Assembly (NCBI RefSeq): GCF_037055275.1
Contig: NZ_CP146343.1
Coordinates: 840,501-904,500, forward strand
Source: Pseudomonas sp. ML2-2023-3
Lineage (GTDB): Bacteria; Pseudomonadota; Gammaproteobacteria; Pseudomonadales; Pseudomonadaceae
Direction: 5' to 3'
Length of the DNA stretch: 64,000 nt
Positions 43,662 to 55,513 of the stretch are shown piece after piece (within the stretch, counting starts at the first letter, position 1; each line of letters begins with the position of its first letter). Made by a program: the position numbers and the translations under genes. A model generated the notes under the pieces. That model saw only the letters and a program-made list of their open reading frames with translations. It was not told where the DNA came from and ran no database searches.

Positions 43662-44312
43662 TTACTCGCCAGCCTCGACCAGCTCTTCGCCTTTGTTCGG
43701 CAGTTCCATCCAGCGTGCAAGGACGGTGTACGCCTCTTCCAGGCCCATGCGCTTAGGGGTGGAGAATAGCTGGATAGTGACTGCGTCGCCCCACTGCTTG
43801 CGAATATCCGACTGAATTTTGAGCAGCGTATTTTTTGCAGCGCCGTACGTCAGTTTGTCGGCTTTGGTCAGCAAAATATGCATCGGCATGCCGCTCGACA
43901 CGGTCCAATCGAGCATCAACAGGTCGAAATCGGTCATTGGATGACGGATATCCATCATCAAAATCACACCCTTGAGGCTTTCACGGCTGCCGAAATAGGC
44001 TTCAAGGTGACGCTGCCAGTGCAGCTTCAGCGGGATCGGTACCTTGGCGTAGCCGTAGCCGGGCAGGTCGACCAGGCGACGTTCTTCGTCCAGCTGGAAG
44101 AAGTTCAGCAACTGGGTGCGCCCTGGCGTTTTTGACGTACGCGCCAGGCTGGCGTGGGTCAAAGTGTTGAGTGCGCTGGACTTGCCGGCGTTTGAGCGGC
44201 CTGCAAACGCGACTTCGTAGCCTTCGTCATCGGGGCATTGATCGACTTTGGCAGCGCTGAGCATGAAGGTAGCCTGTTGGCACAGACCTAGAATGGGGTT
44301 CTTGAGTTGCAT
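43662..44312 (-). CDS. engB: ribosome biogenesis GTPase EngB (YihA/YsxC)
   Basis: EngB is an essential GTPase in 50S subunit assembly. The 216-residue protein has G1 [10 protein letters not shown] (near residue 36), G2 region [15 protein letters not shown]3 [11 protein letters not shown] (near 80), and G4 TKADKL (near 148). Length is normal. Transcribed toward the sRNA locus; its stop is 12 bases from the sRNA terminator, which could act on both strands. Confidence 0.95.
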   Translation of the reverse strand: MQLKNPILGLCQQATFMLSAAKVDQCPDDEGYEVAFAGRSNAGKSSALNTLTHASLARTSKTPGRTQLLNFFQLDEERRLVDLPGYGYAKVPIPLKLHWQRHLEAYFGSRESLKGVILMMDIRHPMTDFDLLMLDWTVSSGMPMHILLTKADKLTYGAAKNTLLKIQSDIRKQWGDAVTIQLFSTPKRMGLEEAYTVLARWMELPNKGEELVEAGE

Positions 44313-44502
44313 GGGATTTCCGATGTGAGCGGCGTCAGGAATGGACGCGGCGAGCGTGTCGTTTCCGTTTCAGTGACGCCAGTATATAATGCCGCAGATT
44401 TTGTGTGCGCTTTGTCCCAGCGTAGGATGAAGAACACGGGAGTGAAAAAACCAGGTTGCGCATTAGAACGCAGCAAGCTCCCAACCCTGAAAAGGTCGTT
44501 TT

Positions 44503-44759
44503 ATGACGAAATGGCTGCTAGTTACCGGTGTCTTGAGGCCACGTTACAGCATTCAGGCTACACAGGATCCGGAAGCCGTGTACAACCGCGTTTGTATTGT
44601 CTGCCATGCTGGCCAGCAGTAAGGCCAAGGTTTGAGCAAGGTATGGAGGCGCTGGTGCAACACGTGACCCAGGGTTTCAAGGCGATGCCGCCGCGTGGTT
44701 TGTGCATGGACTGCAGTGTCGAGGATTACCGATCTGTCCTACAGTGGATAGGCGAGTGA
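44503..44759 (+). pseudogene. degraded c-type cytochrome (cytochrome c5-like, PA5491-like)
   Basis: An ATG at 44503 behind GAAAAGG opens a 39-codon frame ending QATQDPEAVYNRVCIVCHAGQQ, a cytochrome c N-terminus with heme motif CIVCH (44593-44607), then TAA at 44620. Another frame immediately continues with FEQGMEALVQHVTQGFKAMPPRGLCMDCSVEDYRSVLQWIGE to TGA at 44757, the normal C-terminal half (with the axial-Met motif KAMPPRG). A typical relative has about 100 residues; here about 85 are encoded, so roughly a dozen codons between the halves seem deleted out of frame. The signal peptide core is also interrupted (VLRPRYS). Lies just upstream of cytochrome c4. Confidence 0.72.
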
Positions 44760-44805
44760 GCCCGGCCCATAACTCTTTAACCCTTAGCCGTAGTTGGATT
44801 AGCTG

Positions 44806-45426
44806 ATGAACAAATTACTCGTGAGTCTGCTGTTGACCTTGGGTGTCACCGGTATTGCCCAGGCTGCAGGCACCGCTGTTGTAGGCGATGCTGCTGCAGG
44901 TCAGGCAAAAACCGCTGTGTGTGGCGCTTGTCACGGTCCAGACGGCAATAGCATGGCCCCAAACTTCCCAAAACTGGCCGGGCAAGGTGATCGTTACCTG
45001 CTCAAGCAGTTGCATGAAATCAAGGACGGCAAGCGTCAGGTGCTGGAAATGACCGGCCTGCTGACAAACCTGAACGATCAGGACCTTGCCGATATCGCGG
45101 CGTACTACTCAAGCCAGAAAAACTCGGTTGGCGCTGCTGACCCGGCACTGGTTGCCCAGGGTGAAGCCCTGTTCCGCGGCGGCAACCTTGAGAAAGGCAT
45201 GCCAGCATGCACCGGTTGCCACTCCCCGGATGGCCAGGGTAACGCGGCTGCAGGCTTCCCGCATCTGGGCGGTCAGCATGCAAGTTATATCGAGAAGCAA
45301 CTGACAGACTTCCGTGAAGGCGATCGCACCAACGATGGTGACTCGATGATCATGCGCGGCATTGCGGCCAAGATGAGTAACAAGGACATCAAGGCGCTGG
45401 CCAGCTATATTCAGGGTCTGCACTAA
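44806..45426 (+). CDS. cytochrome c4 (diheme)
   Basis: A 206-residue periplasmic diheme cytochrome. It has a type I signal peptide (cleavage at AQA/AGT), two CxxCH heme motifs (CGACH near residue 38, CTGCH near 137) and axial methionines in NSMAPNFP and DSMIMRGIAAKMSNKD. It donates electrons to terminal oxidases, consistent with the cox operon 20 kb away. It ends 78 bases before a strong terminator. Confidence 0.95.
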   Translation: MNKLLVSLLLTLGVTGIAQAAGTAVVGDAAAGQAKTAVCGACHGPDGNSMAPNFPKLAGQGDRYLLKQLHEIKDGKRQVLEMTGLLTNLNDQDLADIAAYYSSQKNSVGAADPALVAQGEALFRGGNLEKGMPACTGCHSPDGQGNAAAGFPHLGGQHASYIEKQLTDFREGDRTNDGDSMIMRGIAAKMSNKDIKALASYIQGLH

Positions 45427-45504
45427 GGCCGTTACGATCGGTGGAGACAGTCCTTGAAACGACTGGTCATCTTAACGATCGTTTAATCCTTGAATGTGAA
45501 CCTC

Positions 45505-45530
45505 AAAGGGCAGCTTCGGCTGCCCTTTTT
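45505..45530 (+). terminator. Rho-independent terminator after cytochrome c4
   Basis: A perfect 10-bp stem (45505-45514 with 45519-45528) with a UUCG loop ends in five T. Confidence 0.9.
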
Positions 45531-45626
45531 CATGGCGTCTACCGTTACACTATCGAACTCAAGTCAGCGCGGGCCTGTCTGAATACAGGTCACGTTGAAA
45601 CGACCTTATCTGCCCAGGAGTAAAGC

Positions 45627-46265
45627 ATGCGTAATCTGATTCTCAGCGCCGCTCTCGTCAGTGCCAGCCTTTTTGGCATGACCGCTCAAGCTGCCGAACC
45701 GCTTGAGGCGGGTAAACAATATGTAGAGCTGAGCAGCGCCGTTCCGGTTGCAGTGCCTGGCAAGATCGAAGTTGTCGAACTGTTCTGGTATGGCTGCCCG
45801 CATTGCTTTGCATTCGAGCCAACCATCAACCCTTGGGCTGAAAAGTTGCCGGCTGATGTGAACTTTGTACGTATCCCTGCCATGTTTGGCGGGATCTGGA
45901 ATGTTCACGGTCAACTGTTCATCACCCTGGAAGCCATGGGTGTAGAAAACAAGGTTCACAAGGCTGTTTTCCAGGCGATCCATGACGGCAAAAAGCTGGC
46001 TACCCCGGAAGAAATGGCTGAGTTCCTGGCAGGCGAGGGCATCGATAAAGACAAGTTCCTGAGCACCTATAACTCGTTCGCCGTTAAGGGCAAGGTTGAG
46101 GATGCCAAGAAAAAGGCCCAGGCCTATCAGATCTCCGGTGTACCGACCATGGTCGTTAACGGCAAGTATCGCTTTGACCTGGGCACTGCCGGCGGTCCTG
46201 AGGGCGCATTGAGTGTTGCCGATCAGTTGATCGCCAAAGAGCGCGCGGCGAGCGCCAAGAACTAA
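45627..46265 (+). CDS. dsbA: thiol:disulfide interchange protein DsbA
   Basis: DsbA introduces disulfide bonds into periplasmic proteins. The 212-residue protein has a signal peptide (cleavage at AQA/AEP), the CPHC active site in FWYGCPHCFAFEP (residues 56-59) and the cis-proline motif GVPTMVVNGKY near 172. Full length. It is followed at 15 bp by an EEP-family gene. Confidence 0.96.
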   Translation: MRNLILSAALVSASLFGMTAQAAEPLEAGKQYVELSSAVPVAVPGKIEVVELFWYGCPHCFAFEPTINPWAEKLPADVNFVRIPAMFGGIWNVHGQLFITLEAMGVENKVHKAVFQAIHDGKKLATPEEMAEFLAGEGIDKDKFLSTYNSFAVKGKVEDAKKKAQAYQISGVPTMVVNGKYRFDLGTAGGPEGALSVADQLIAKERAASAKN

Positions 46266-46280
46266 GCGGCGCCCGCCCCC

Positions 46281-47155
46281 GTGCGTCGCTGGAAAAGCGA
46301 GCGAATCGTTGGTCTGCACGAACCGCAGATCAATGAGGACCATCTGGCAACCTGCGGGATGCCGGATGATCGGCGTCTGCGATTGCTCAGTTTCAATATT
46401 CAGGTCGGTAACAGCACTCAAGGTTACCGACACTACCTGACCCGCAGCTGGCAGCATGTGCTGCCACACAAGGGGCGGGCCGGTAATCTGGAGCGCATAG
46501 GCGACTTGCTGGGCGACTTCGATCTGGTTGCCCTGCAAGAGGCGGACGGTGGCAGCCACCGCTCCGGCTACGTCAATCAGGTCAAGTACCTGGCCCAACA
46601 GGGCGAATTCCCCTACTGGTATCAACAACTCAATCGCAATCTGGGTCGCCTGGCCCAGCACAGTAACGGGATGCTGAGTCGTCTGCGTCCTAGTGCAATT
46701 GAGGATCATCCCTTGCCCGGCCCTGCGGGTCGTGGCGCCATTCTGGTGCGTTTCGGTGATGGCCCAGATGCATTGGTGGTCGTGGTCATGCACCTGGCGC
46801 TGGGGACAAAAACCCGCACCCGACAGCTGGCTTACATTCGTGAGCTGATTGGCGGGTATCAGCATCAAGTGTTGATGGGCGACATGAATACCCATGCCAA
46901 CGACCTGCTGCATACATCGCCTCTGCGCGACCTGGGGTTGCTGGCACCGCAAATGGAGGCCACTTTCCCCAGTTGGCGTCCACAACGCTGTCTTGATCAT
47001 ATTCTGCTCAGTCCCAGCCTGACCCTTGAGCGGGTGCAGGTGCTGGACCAGCCTATTTCAGACCACTTGCCTGTGGCGGTTGATATCCGTTTGCCAGGCT
47101 CGGTGGGTGTTGATTCACAGATTGCCTTGCGACCCACAGACAGTGGGCCCCTGGC

Positions 47156-47159
<4 letters not shown>
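46281..47159 (+). CDS. endonuclease/exonuclease/phosphatase family protein
   Basis: A 292-residue EEP-superfamily protein with the motif series LSFNIQVG (residue ~40), LQEADGG (~80), VVVMHLALG (~170), LMGDMNTH (~195) and the C-terminal CLDHILLS-DHLPV pair (D and H near 232 and 257). No signal peptide. The start is a GTG at 46281 without a clear ribosome site, so the N-terminus is uncertain. It overlaps the next gene by four bases (ATGA). By position it matches PA5488. Confidence 0.88.
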
Positions 47160-49186
<2,027 letters not shown>

Positions 49187-49306
49187 ATAAACACTGTCGA
49201 TTGAAAGTATCTAAGCAAAGCGTGCTGGGAGTCGTAATAGCTTTCCAGCTGCCCAGTAGTACTTATCGGTTTTTAAACAGTATTGCTTAATGATGTTTGT
49301 TGATTC

Positions 49307-49336
49307 TTGACGTGCGAAGGGTGAGCGACTTATATG
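49307..49336 (+). promoter_or_regulatory. candidate sigma-70 promoter for the 49.5 kb gene
   Basis: TTGACG (49307-49312) and TATATG (49331-49336) are 18 bases apart, leaving about a 130-base leader. The 285-base gap 49187-49471 is more AT-rich than its surroundings and holds no gene. Confidence 0.4.
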
Positions 49337-49471
49337 AAATAACAGGCTGTTTCAGGTTGCTCTAAGGGTGGCCGCAGCACTGTCATCTGTTTATAGGTCG
49401 GATGTTTATTGAGAGCGCCATGCCTGCGTGTTCAGGCTGTGTGGTGCCCTGCGCGACTCAAAAGGTAATAT

Positions 49472-49873
49472 ATGAAAACGTTAATTTCCTTGTTGTCCGC
49501 TCTTGTTTTACTGGTGGGCGCTATTGCGGTTAATGCGGCGGATAAAACTTCTCTGTATTCAGCGTATATCAACAAAGATGGAACCCTGGCAACGCAGTCG
49601 CCTTATTGGATTGACCGTATTGAATATTCCAGTCAGCCCGATTATGCAGCCAGTTATAAAGTGAAGTTGAGGCCCGGCAGCTTCCAAAAAGTGCCAAAGT
49701 TTTGTGTGGTGTCGGCCGATGATAAATCAAGTTATGAGCACACGCTTTATGGCATGGCAAAGTTGTCGGGTAAACCGACCCGTGAAGAGGTCAATGTGAT
49801 CGGCCTGATGCTGGGGCTCGATGGGCCGTCGGGCGACTCATCGACAAGCTTTTATCTGGTGTGCGGTAAATAG
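49472..49873 (+). CDS. small secreted protein of unknown function
   Basis: A 133-residue protein with a type I signal peptide (LISLLSALVLLVGAIAVNA/ADK). The mature ~110 residues contain two cysteines (PKFCVVS and LVCGK) and no recognisable family; the FYLVCGK end and even spacing could suggest a small disulfide-bonded beta-sandwich. Codon use (for example ATT, TTA, GTT in the signal peptide) is visibly more AT-rich than its neighbours. It interrupts the usual DgcH-ampDh2 neighbourhood, which suggests recent acquisition. Confidence 0.72.
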   Translation: MKTLISLLSALVLLVGAIAVNAADKTSLYSAYINKDGTLATQSPYWIDRIEYSSQPDYAASYKVKLRPGSFQKVPKFCVVSADDKSSYEHTLYGMAKLSGKPTREEVNVIGLMLGLDGPSGDSSTSFYLVCGK

Positions 49874-49996
49874 CCGCTTTCCTCCTGCTCGTGCGCGAGC
49901 AGGGGGCTCGTTTCAACTCGCTGCCCTGGTACAGCTGCGCGACACGGGCAGTGAGGTATGCTTGATCATTAATTTTCAGCTGTGTTGTCTTTGCCC

Positions 49997-50776
49997 ATGA
50001 AATTTTTAACGTTGATCTTGTCCATCGTTTTGCTGGCCGGGTGTGCCAGTGGCCCTCCCATGGACACCCGCCATCCGTCGGTCAACTACGACAGCCGCGT
50101 GCAGTTTGTGGTGCTTCATTACACCTCGACCTCTCTGGAGCGCTCTCTGGAGCTGTTGACCCATGGTCCTGTCAGCAGCCATTACCTGATAGGTGATACC
50201 CCGCCAACGATCTACAAGCTGGTGGACGAAAACCAGCGCGCCTGGCATGCCGGTGAAAGCCAATGGAAAGGCCGGACATGGTTAAACTCCAGCTCCATCG
50301 GCATTGAAATCGTCAACAAGGGTTTTCGTGACACCCCGCAAGGGCGGGTCTGGTATCCCTACACCGAAGGTCAGGTCCAGTCGCTTATTGCACTGCTCAA
50401 AGACATTTCGACACGCTACAAGATCGACCCTCGCAACATCATTGGCCACAGCGACATAGCCCCATTGCGCAAGCTGGACCCCGGGCCGCTTTTCCCCTGG
50501 AAGCGACTGGCCGAGGCAGGCTTTGGTATCTGGCCAAATGCTCAAGCCGTCGCCCGTGAGCAAGCCCTGTATGCCAGCAATGTGCCGAGCATTACCTGGT
50601 TTCAGCAGCAACTGGCGTTATTGGGCTACGAAACGCCGCAAACCGGGGAGCTGGATGTTGCGACTCGCCACGTGTTGTCCGCGTTTCAAATGCACTTCAG
50701 GCCTGCATTATTTGATGGCACGCCGGATGCTGAGAGTGCGGCAATCTTGAAAGTGTTGAATACGCAAAAGCACTGA
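49997..50776 (+). CDS. ampDh2: N-acetylmuramoyl-L-alanine amidase AmpDh2-like lipoprotein
   Basis: An amidase-2-family zinc enzyme that cleaves muropeptides. The 259-residue protein has a lipobox signal (LILSIVLLAGCASG) and so is probably outer-membrane anchored. Zinc ligands are in VVLHYTSTS and IGHSDIAPLRKLDPGP (near residue 150), together with the active-site WHAGES segment. A C-terminal peptidoglycan-binding region (residues ~195-255) follows. Position between the diguanylate cyclase and kinB matches PA5485 (ampDh2). Start ATG at 49997; the longer form from 49982 would break the signal peptide. Confidence 0.9.
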   Translation: MKFLTLILSIVLLAGCASGPPMDTRHPSVNYDSRVQFVVLHYTSTSLERSLELLTHGPVSSHYLIGDTPPTIYKLVDENQRAWHAGESQWKGRTWLNSSSIGIEIVNKGFRDTPQGRVWYPYTEGQVQSLIALLKDISTRYKIDPRNIIGHSDIAPLRKLDPGPLFPWKRLAEAGFGIWPNAQAVAREQALYASNVPSITWFQQQLALLGYETPQTGELDVATRHVLSAFQMHFRPALFDGTPDAESAAILKVLNTQKH

Positions 50777-50789
50777 TAACCCGTGAGGG

Positions 50790-52580
50790 CTACAGTAGCG
50801 GTAGCGCCATGTAAAACTGCGTGCCTTGGCCGGGACGCGAGTACACACCGATGCGCCCGCCATGCAGTTGCACAATCTCTTTGCACAGCGCCAAACCAAG
50901 CCCGGCCCCGCCCTTTTTGCGACCCACCTGCACAAAGGGTTCAAAAATACGGCCTTGCTGGCTATAGGCAATACCTTCGCCATTGTCTTCGATACTGATG
51001 ATTACCCGCTCACCATGGCGCCGGGCCTGAAGTCTGATCTGGCCACCACTGGGGGTATGGCGCAAGGCGTTGTCCAGCAGATTATCCAGCACACGTTCAA
51101 GCTGGACTTGATCGGCACTGAGCACAGGCAGAGGCTGTTGCAGTTCGACCAATAGCTCGATATTCCTCGCGGTGGCGGGTTCTGCGAAGCGTGCGCGTGC
51201 GTCTTCGAGCATCTGGCCGAGGTCACAGGGGGTCAGCGTCAGCTTTTGCATGCCGTTTTGATAACGAGAGAAGTTCAGCAGGTCATTGATCAGCTGCATC
51301 AGGCGCTGCATTTCTTCGTTTACGGTGTTGAGCAAATCGGTTTCGCGCGATTGCGGATCAAAGCGCGCGCGCTCCAGAAACAACCCGAACGCCATGTGCA
51401 TGCCGGTGACGGGGGTACGCAGCTCATGGGACGCCCGCAGTACGAACTCGCTGCGTACACGCTCAAAAGCGCGTTGCTCGGTGACATCATGGAGCACCAT
51501 GACCGCGCCAAGAATCGGACCTTTGGGTTGGCTGACCGGGGTCAGGCTATAGGTCAGCAGACGGTTCTCGCCCTCGATGTCGACACTCAAATCTTCCGGT
51601 AACCGTTCAAGGCTGCCACCTCGCAGCACCGTTTGCAGTTGCTGGTCGAGTTCGGGGCGTTGCAACGCTTCGCCCAGTGGCTGGCCCAGGCGGCTTTCGT
51701 CCCAGCCCAGTTGCCGCTGTGCCACCGGATTCAAATGCTCGAGTCGACCCTGCTGATCAATCATCAACAACCCGTCATCAATACTGTCGAGCACTGCCTG
51801 CAGCCGTTGCTGGCCCGCCAGCAGCTCGTCGATATTGGTTGCCTGATGTTGGCGCAAGGCTTCGGCCATCGTGCCGAAGCGCCGTGTCAGCAGGTTCATT
51901 TCAGTGGCCGAAGAGAGCGGCAGTACCACCTCAAAGTTACCTTTGCCAATATTGTCGGCGGCTTTGGCCAGCGCCTCGATGGGGGCACCAAAACGCCTGG
52001 CAATGCCGTGGGCGGTAACAAAGCCGATGATGAGCACCGCAAGGCCGACCAGGCCCAGCAGGGAAGCGATGATTATGGCGCGATCACGGGCGGCGGCCTG
52101 TGCGGCATAAATGGTATCCAGTGCTCGGCGGTGTTCGGTGATCAGGCCATTGCGCAACTGATTGAAGCGATTTGAAAGTTCGTTGTCAGTGCTCAGATTG
52201 AGTGACGCGCTATTGGCTTGATGGAACGCTTCCAAAAAACTGCCGTAATCTTTGCGTGCCTGAGCAAAGCCGCTGTGCAGATCGTTTTTGCGCTCATGCT
52301 CGATGCCCTCGTCGAGCAGGGTCAGATACTCCTGGCTAGAGGCTTGCAGCGCCTGCGGGTCTGGATTGTTGCGCAGCATCAGGATCAATTGATCACCCAG
52401 GGACTGCCGCAGCTTGAGCCCCAGATCCAGAGTGATGAAGTTGTTGCGTATCAGAGCCTCCTGGCTCTTGGCCATCTGCATCACGCTGACAACGCCAAGC
52501 AAAAGCCCGAGCAACGCCACTGTGATCAGTGCAGAGATGCTAAGGAACAGACGGGTACGCAGCTTGATCGCAAGTCTCAT
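50790..52580 (-). CDS. kinB: sensor histidine kinase KinB
   Basis: The 596-residue sensor kinase partners with AlgB and controls alginate and virulence genes. It has an N-terminal membrane segment (LFLSISALITVALLGLLLGVVSV), a periplasmic helical domain (~35-170), a second membrane segment (IIASLLGLVGLAVLIIGFVTAHG), HAMP (~185-255), PAS (~265-370), HisKA with the phospho-acceptor in RASHELRTPVTG (~385) and an HATPase domain (DNLLDNALRHTP, GLGLALCKEIVQ). The ATG at 52580 lies just 7 bases past the algB stop; the alternative start at 52634 would overlap algB. Confidence 0.95.
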   Translation of the reverse strand: MRLAIKLRTRLFLSISALITVALLGLLLGVVSVMQMAKSQEALIRNNFITLDLGLKLRQSLGDQLILMLRNNPDPQALQASSQEYLTLLDEGIEHERKNDLHSGFAQARKDYGSFLEAFHQANSASLNLSTDNELSNRFNQLRNGLITEHRRALDTIYAAQAAARDRAIIIASLLGLVGLAVLIIGFVTAHGIARRFGAPIEALAKAADNIGKGNFEVVLPLSSATEMNLLTRRFGTMAEALRQHQATNIDELLAGQQRLQAVLDSIDDGLLMIDQQGRLEHLNPVAQRQLGWDESRLGQPLGEALQRPELDQQLQTVLRGGSLERLPEDLSVDIEGENRLLTYSLTPVSQPKGPILGAVMVLHDVTEQRAFERVRSEFVLRASHELRTPVTGMHMAFGLFLERARFDPQSRETDLLNTVNEEMQRLMQLINDLLNFSRYQNGMQKLTLTPCDLGQMLEDARARFAEPATARNIELLVELQQPLPVLSADQVQLERVLDNLLDNALRHTPSGGQIRLQARRHGERVIISIEDNGEGIAYSQQGRIFEPFVQVGRKKGGAGLGLALCKEIVQLHGGRIGVYSRPGQGTQFYMALPLL

Positions 52581-52587
52581 CGGATGC

Positions 52588-53934
52588 TCACAGGTTGTAC
52601 TGCTTACGTTTGCGATACAGCGTCGAGGCATCAATACCCAAGGTTTTTGCCGCCTGATCCAGTGTTTCGCTGGTAGCCAGAACGGCGCCGATATGGGCTT
52701 TTTCCAGTTGGTCCAGGCTTAATGCCGCACCAATGCGCGGGGCATTGGGTGTGGTCTGTTCGGCCATGCCCAAGTGGCTGACTTCGACCACTTCCTGGGG
52801 ACAAATGATACTGGCGCGCTCAACCACGTTGCGCAACTCTCGAATATTACCCGGCCAGCGGTAGTTGGACAGCGCCAGGCGGGCTTCCTGGCTGAAGCCC
52901 CGGGCAGGTCGGGCGTATTCCTTGACGAAGCGGGCCAGAAAGCGATCGGCCAGGGTCAGGATATCTTCACTGCGCTCGCGTAACGGCGGCAGATGCAAGG
53001 TGATTACGTTCAGGCGATAGAGCAGGTCTTCACGAAAGCGACCATCACGCACCATGTCTTCAAGGTTGAGGTTGGTGGCGGCCAGAATCCTTACATCGGC
53101 GCGGCGGGTCACGGGGTCGCCCACGCGTTCGTATTCCTTGTCTTGAATAAAGCGCAGTAGTTTTGGCTGGAGTGTCAGTGGGAAGTCACCGATCTCATCC
53201 AGGAACAATGTACCGCCGTCAGCCTGGTTAACCCGGCCCAGTGTGCTTTCACTGGCACCGGTGAACGCTCCGCGGGTATGGCCGAACAGCTCGCTTTCCA
53301 TCAACTCGGCCGTTAGGGACGGGCAGTTAATAGTCACGCACGATTTTTTGGCCCGTTTGCTCCAGCCATGAATCGCCCGTGCCAACTCGCCCTTACCAGT
53401 GCCGGATTCACCGAGAATCAAGATGTTGGCATCAGTGCCAGCGACCTGACGTGCCGTTTCCAGTACCGCCATCATGGCTGGGCTGTGGGAGTCCAGGCCG
53501 TCCTTTGGCTTGCGCACTTCACCTTCCAGGGCTTCAAGACGGGCGGACAACTGGCGCACTTCCAACTGTTTGGCCGTCGCCAGACGCAACTGGTCAGGGC
53601 TGCACGGTTTGACCAGATAGTCCGCGGCACCGGCCTGAATCGCATCCACTGCGGTGTCGACCGCCGAGTGGGCGGTGACAATCACCACGCGCATCCATGG
53701 AGCTTGAATGCGCATCTGGGCCAACACATCCAGGCCGTTGTCTTCGCCCAGGCGCAAATCGAGGAAACACAGATCGAACACCTGACGTTGCAGGAGCGAG
53801 TCTGCCTGTGCCGCGCTGTTGGCGGTGGCAACGGTGTAACCCTCGTCTTCGAGGCAATAGCGGAATGTGCGCAGGATGGCAGATTCATCATCGACCAGCA
53901 GAATGCGGCCCTGGTGCTCTTTGGCTGATTCCAT
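52588..53934 (-). CDS. algB: alginate regulator AlgB (NtrC-type response regulator)
   Basis: AlgB is the response regulator of KinB, required for high alginate production. The 448-residue protein has a receiver domain (acceptor Asp59 in [11 protein letters not shown]), an AAA+ ATPase domain (Walker [19 protein letters not shown] loop, Walker B-type [12 protein letters not shown]) and a C-terminal Fis-type helix-turn-helix ([22 protein letters not shown]). Despite the NtrC architecture, AlgB is reported to act without sigma-54 in P. aeruginosa. It is upstream of kinB in one operon. Confidence 0.96.
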   Translation of the reverse strand: MESAKEHQGRILLVDDESAILRTFRYCLEDEGYTVATANSAAQADSLLQRQVFDLCFLDLRLGEDNGLDVLAQMRIQAPWMRVVIVTAHSAVDTAVDAIQAGAADYLVKPCSPDQLRLATAKQLEVRQLSARLEALEGEVRKPKDGLDSHSPAMMAVLETARQVAGTDANILILGESGTGKGELARAIHGWSKRAKKSCVTINCPSLTAELMESELFGHTRGAFTGASESTLGRVNQADGGTLFLDEIGDFPLTLQPKLLRFIQDKEYERVGDPVTRRADVRILAATNLNLEDMVRDGRFREDLLYRLNVITLHLPPLRERSEDILTLADRFLARFVKEYARPARGFSQEARLALSNYRWPGNIRELRNVVERASIICPQEVVEVSHLGMAEQTTPNAPRIGAALSLDQLEKAHIGAVLATSETLDQAAKTLGIDASTLYRKRKQYNL

Positions 53935-54365
53935 GTCCTGCGTTCCTTTATGAGTGATCTTGGTTAGTGTCGGAATAATCGGGCAAGTTGCATGATTTTT
54001 CAGGATTCATTCCGAGGCTAGCACTGAAGGCAGTCTGTTGCCCGGAGTAACTGACTGATTTTAAAGCTGAATAGGCTGAATATCAGGTCTTGATCGATCG
54101 TGGGAATTTACCCTCGTAGCATCTGACTCGCGGAGCGAGGCTGCGGGGTTTGCGTGGCAGCGGGATCGTGCATAACGCACGACGGGCATTGGGGCTATCG
54201 TGCAGGATGCGCGTAAAAGCGGCCTTTTAAAACAACTAAGTATTTGATTTATATATGTTTTATATCGATTCGAAAACTGGCATGGCACCTGCAATTACCT
54301 TTGTATAGAGCGTCGCGGCTTGCGACTTATCCACACATTGACCACCGGGTGGCAGGAGTTTGAAC
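53935..54365. other. 431-base intergenic region between algB and the 54.4 kb gene
   Basis: Holds divergent promoter sequences not resolved by eye. The right half (54230-54310) is markedly AT-rich (TTGATTTATATATGTTTTATATC), likely the promoter of the following gene. A fragment CTGACTCGCGGAGCGAGGCTGCG (54125 area) resembles one arm of the gtagccgctgaggagcg repeat. No gene seen. Confidence 0.5.
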
Positions 54366-54650
54366 ATGAATCGTCAACAATTCTCCAACATGCGTGTTTC
54401 GTCATTGCATCTACAGCAGGGTTTGTTTGCCAGCCTTGCCTTGTCGGTGACATTGATCGGTGGTCAACAGTGGAGCCGATTGGAAGCCGCGCCGCAGCCC
54501 GTTGCGACCGTTCTGCACTCTGCCGCCCCACAGCAGCATTTCAAGGCTTACGGATCTGTGACTGACTCCGCTGGCCGTTACGAACTGGCGGCTTCGGACG
54601 AGACACAAATAGCCAACACTCAACCTGCACCGGAACGTTGGGTGTTTTGA
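54366..54650 (+). CDS. small hypothetical protein with N-terminal hydrophobic segment
   Basis: A 94-residue protein. Residues ~18-40 (LQQGLFASLALSVTLIGGQQW) could be a signal anchor or signal peptide (cleavage after LEA/APQ). The remainder is polar. The start ATG at 54366 is behind CAGGAG; an in-frame TTG six bases earlier also fits. It lies 85 bp ahead of a DUF1328 gene. Function unknown; conservation among pseudomonads is probable but unverified. Confidence 0.65.
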   Translation: MNRQQFSNMRVSSLHLQQGLFASLALSVTLIGGQQWSRLEAAPQPVATVLHSAAPQQHFKAYGSVTDSAGRYELAASDETQIANTQPAPERWVF

Positions 54651-54666
54651 GTGTTCACAACCTTGA

Positions 54667-54900
<234 letters not shown>

Positions 54901-54928
54901 GCATGTTCGCCCCATCCTTTAAGGAAGT

Positions 54929-55019
54929 GGTCGCTGTCCTGTTAATAACAGGCGGCGACCGAGGGGTATGAAACCGGTTACAGGCTTTAATGATGCCAAG
55001 GTTTTGCCTTGGTTTTTTT
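54929..55019 (+). terminator. hairpin plus Rho-independent terminator downstream of the DUF1328 gene
   Basis: A first stem (54929-54934/54955-54960 and 54938-54943/54947-54952) is followed by a 6-bp stem (54996-55001/55007-55012) and seven T (55013-55019). The region ends the DUF1328 transcript over 110 bases past its stop, long enough to hold a 3'-derived small RNA. Confidence 0.7.
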
Positions 55020-55513
55020 GTGCCTGAAGAAAATCATCCGGTATACGTAATGCCTTATCAGGGTTCATTTTTTTGAAAACAAATGTGGCCTGAACGGTGC
55101 TTCGAAACGTCGACCGTATATCGACAAACAGAAAAATAGCCCGGACTTATATCTGATTTGTGTTGTCGGATATTTCTTGGATATATGCGGCTTTATGCCA
55201 CTCCCTTCTTGGCTAAAAAGACCTTGAAACAGCCGGTCTACGGCGCTTATGTCGTCTATTCTGTGGAATCGCAGGGGGGGCGATTTGAGGTCTTGTCGGA
55301 CAAAACCCATGCCGATTCGGCATAGGGTAGGCGTTTACGGCATTAGACGGCCACCTCATGCATGGGAATAGTTGCGCCTTTTTTCGCCTGCCAAAGAGCC
55401 TTTCTGGCTCGGTTTGGGCGACCTTCTACGGGGGTGGCGGTTTCTGATTTTTGCGCTTTCGAGCGCTCTATTCTGAGCCTCTGCCCGAGTCCACTTGAAG
55501 TAAGGGTAATGAC
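55020..55513. other. 494-base non-coding region upstream of gltP
   Basis: No open frame here looks coding. It holds a short palindrome ATGCCGATTCGGCAT (55309-55323) and AT-rich tracts that probably include the gltP promoter. A candidate ribosome site (TGAAGTAAGGGTAATGAC) precedes gltP. Confidence 0.5.
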
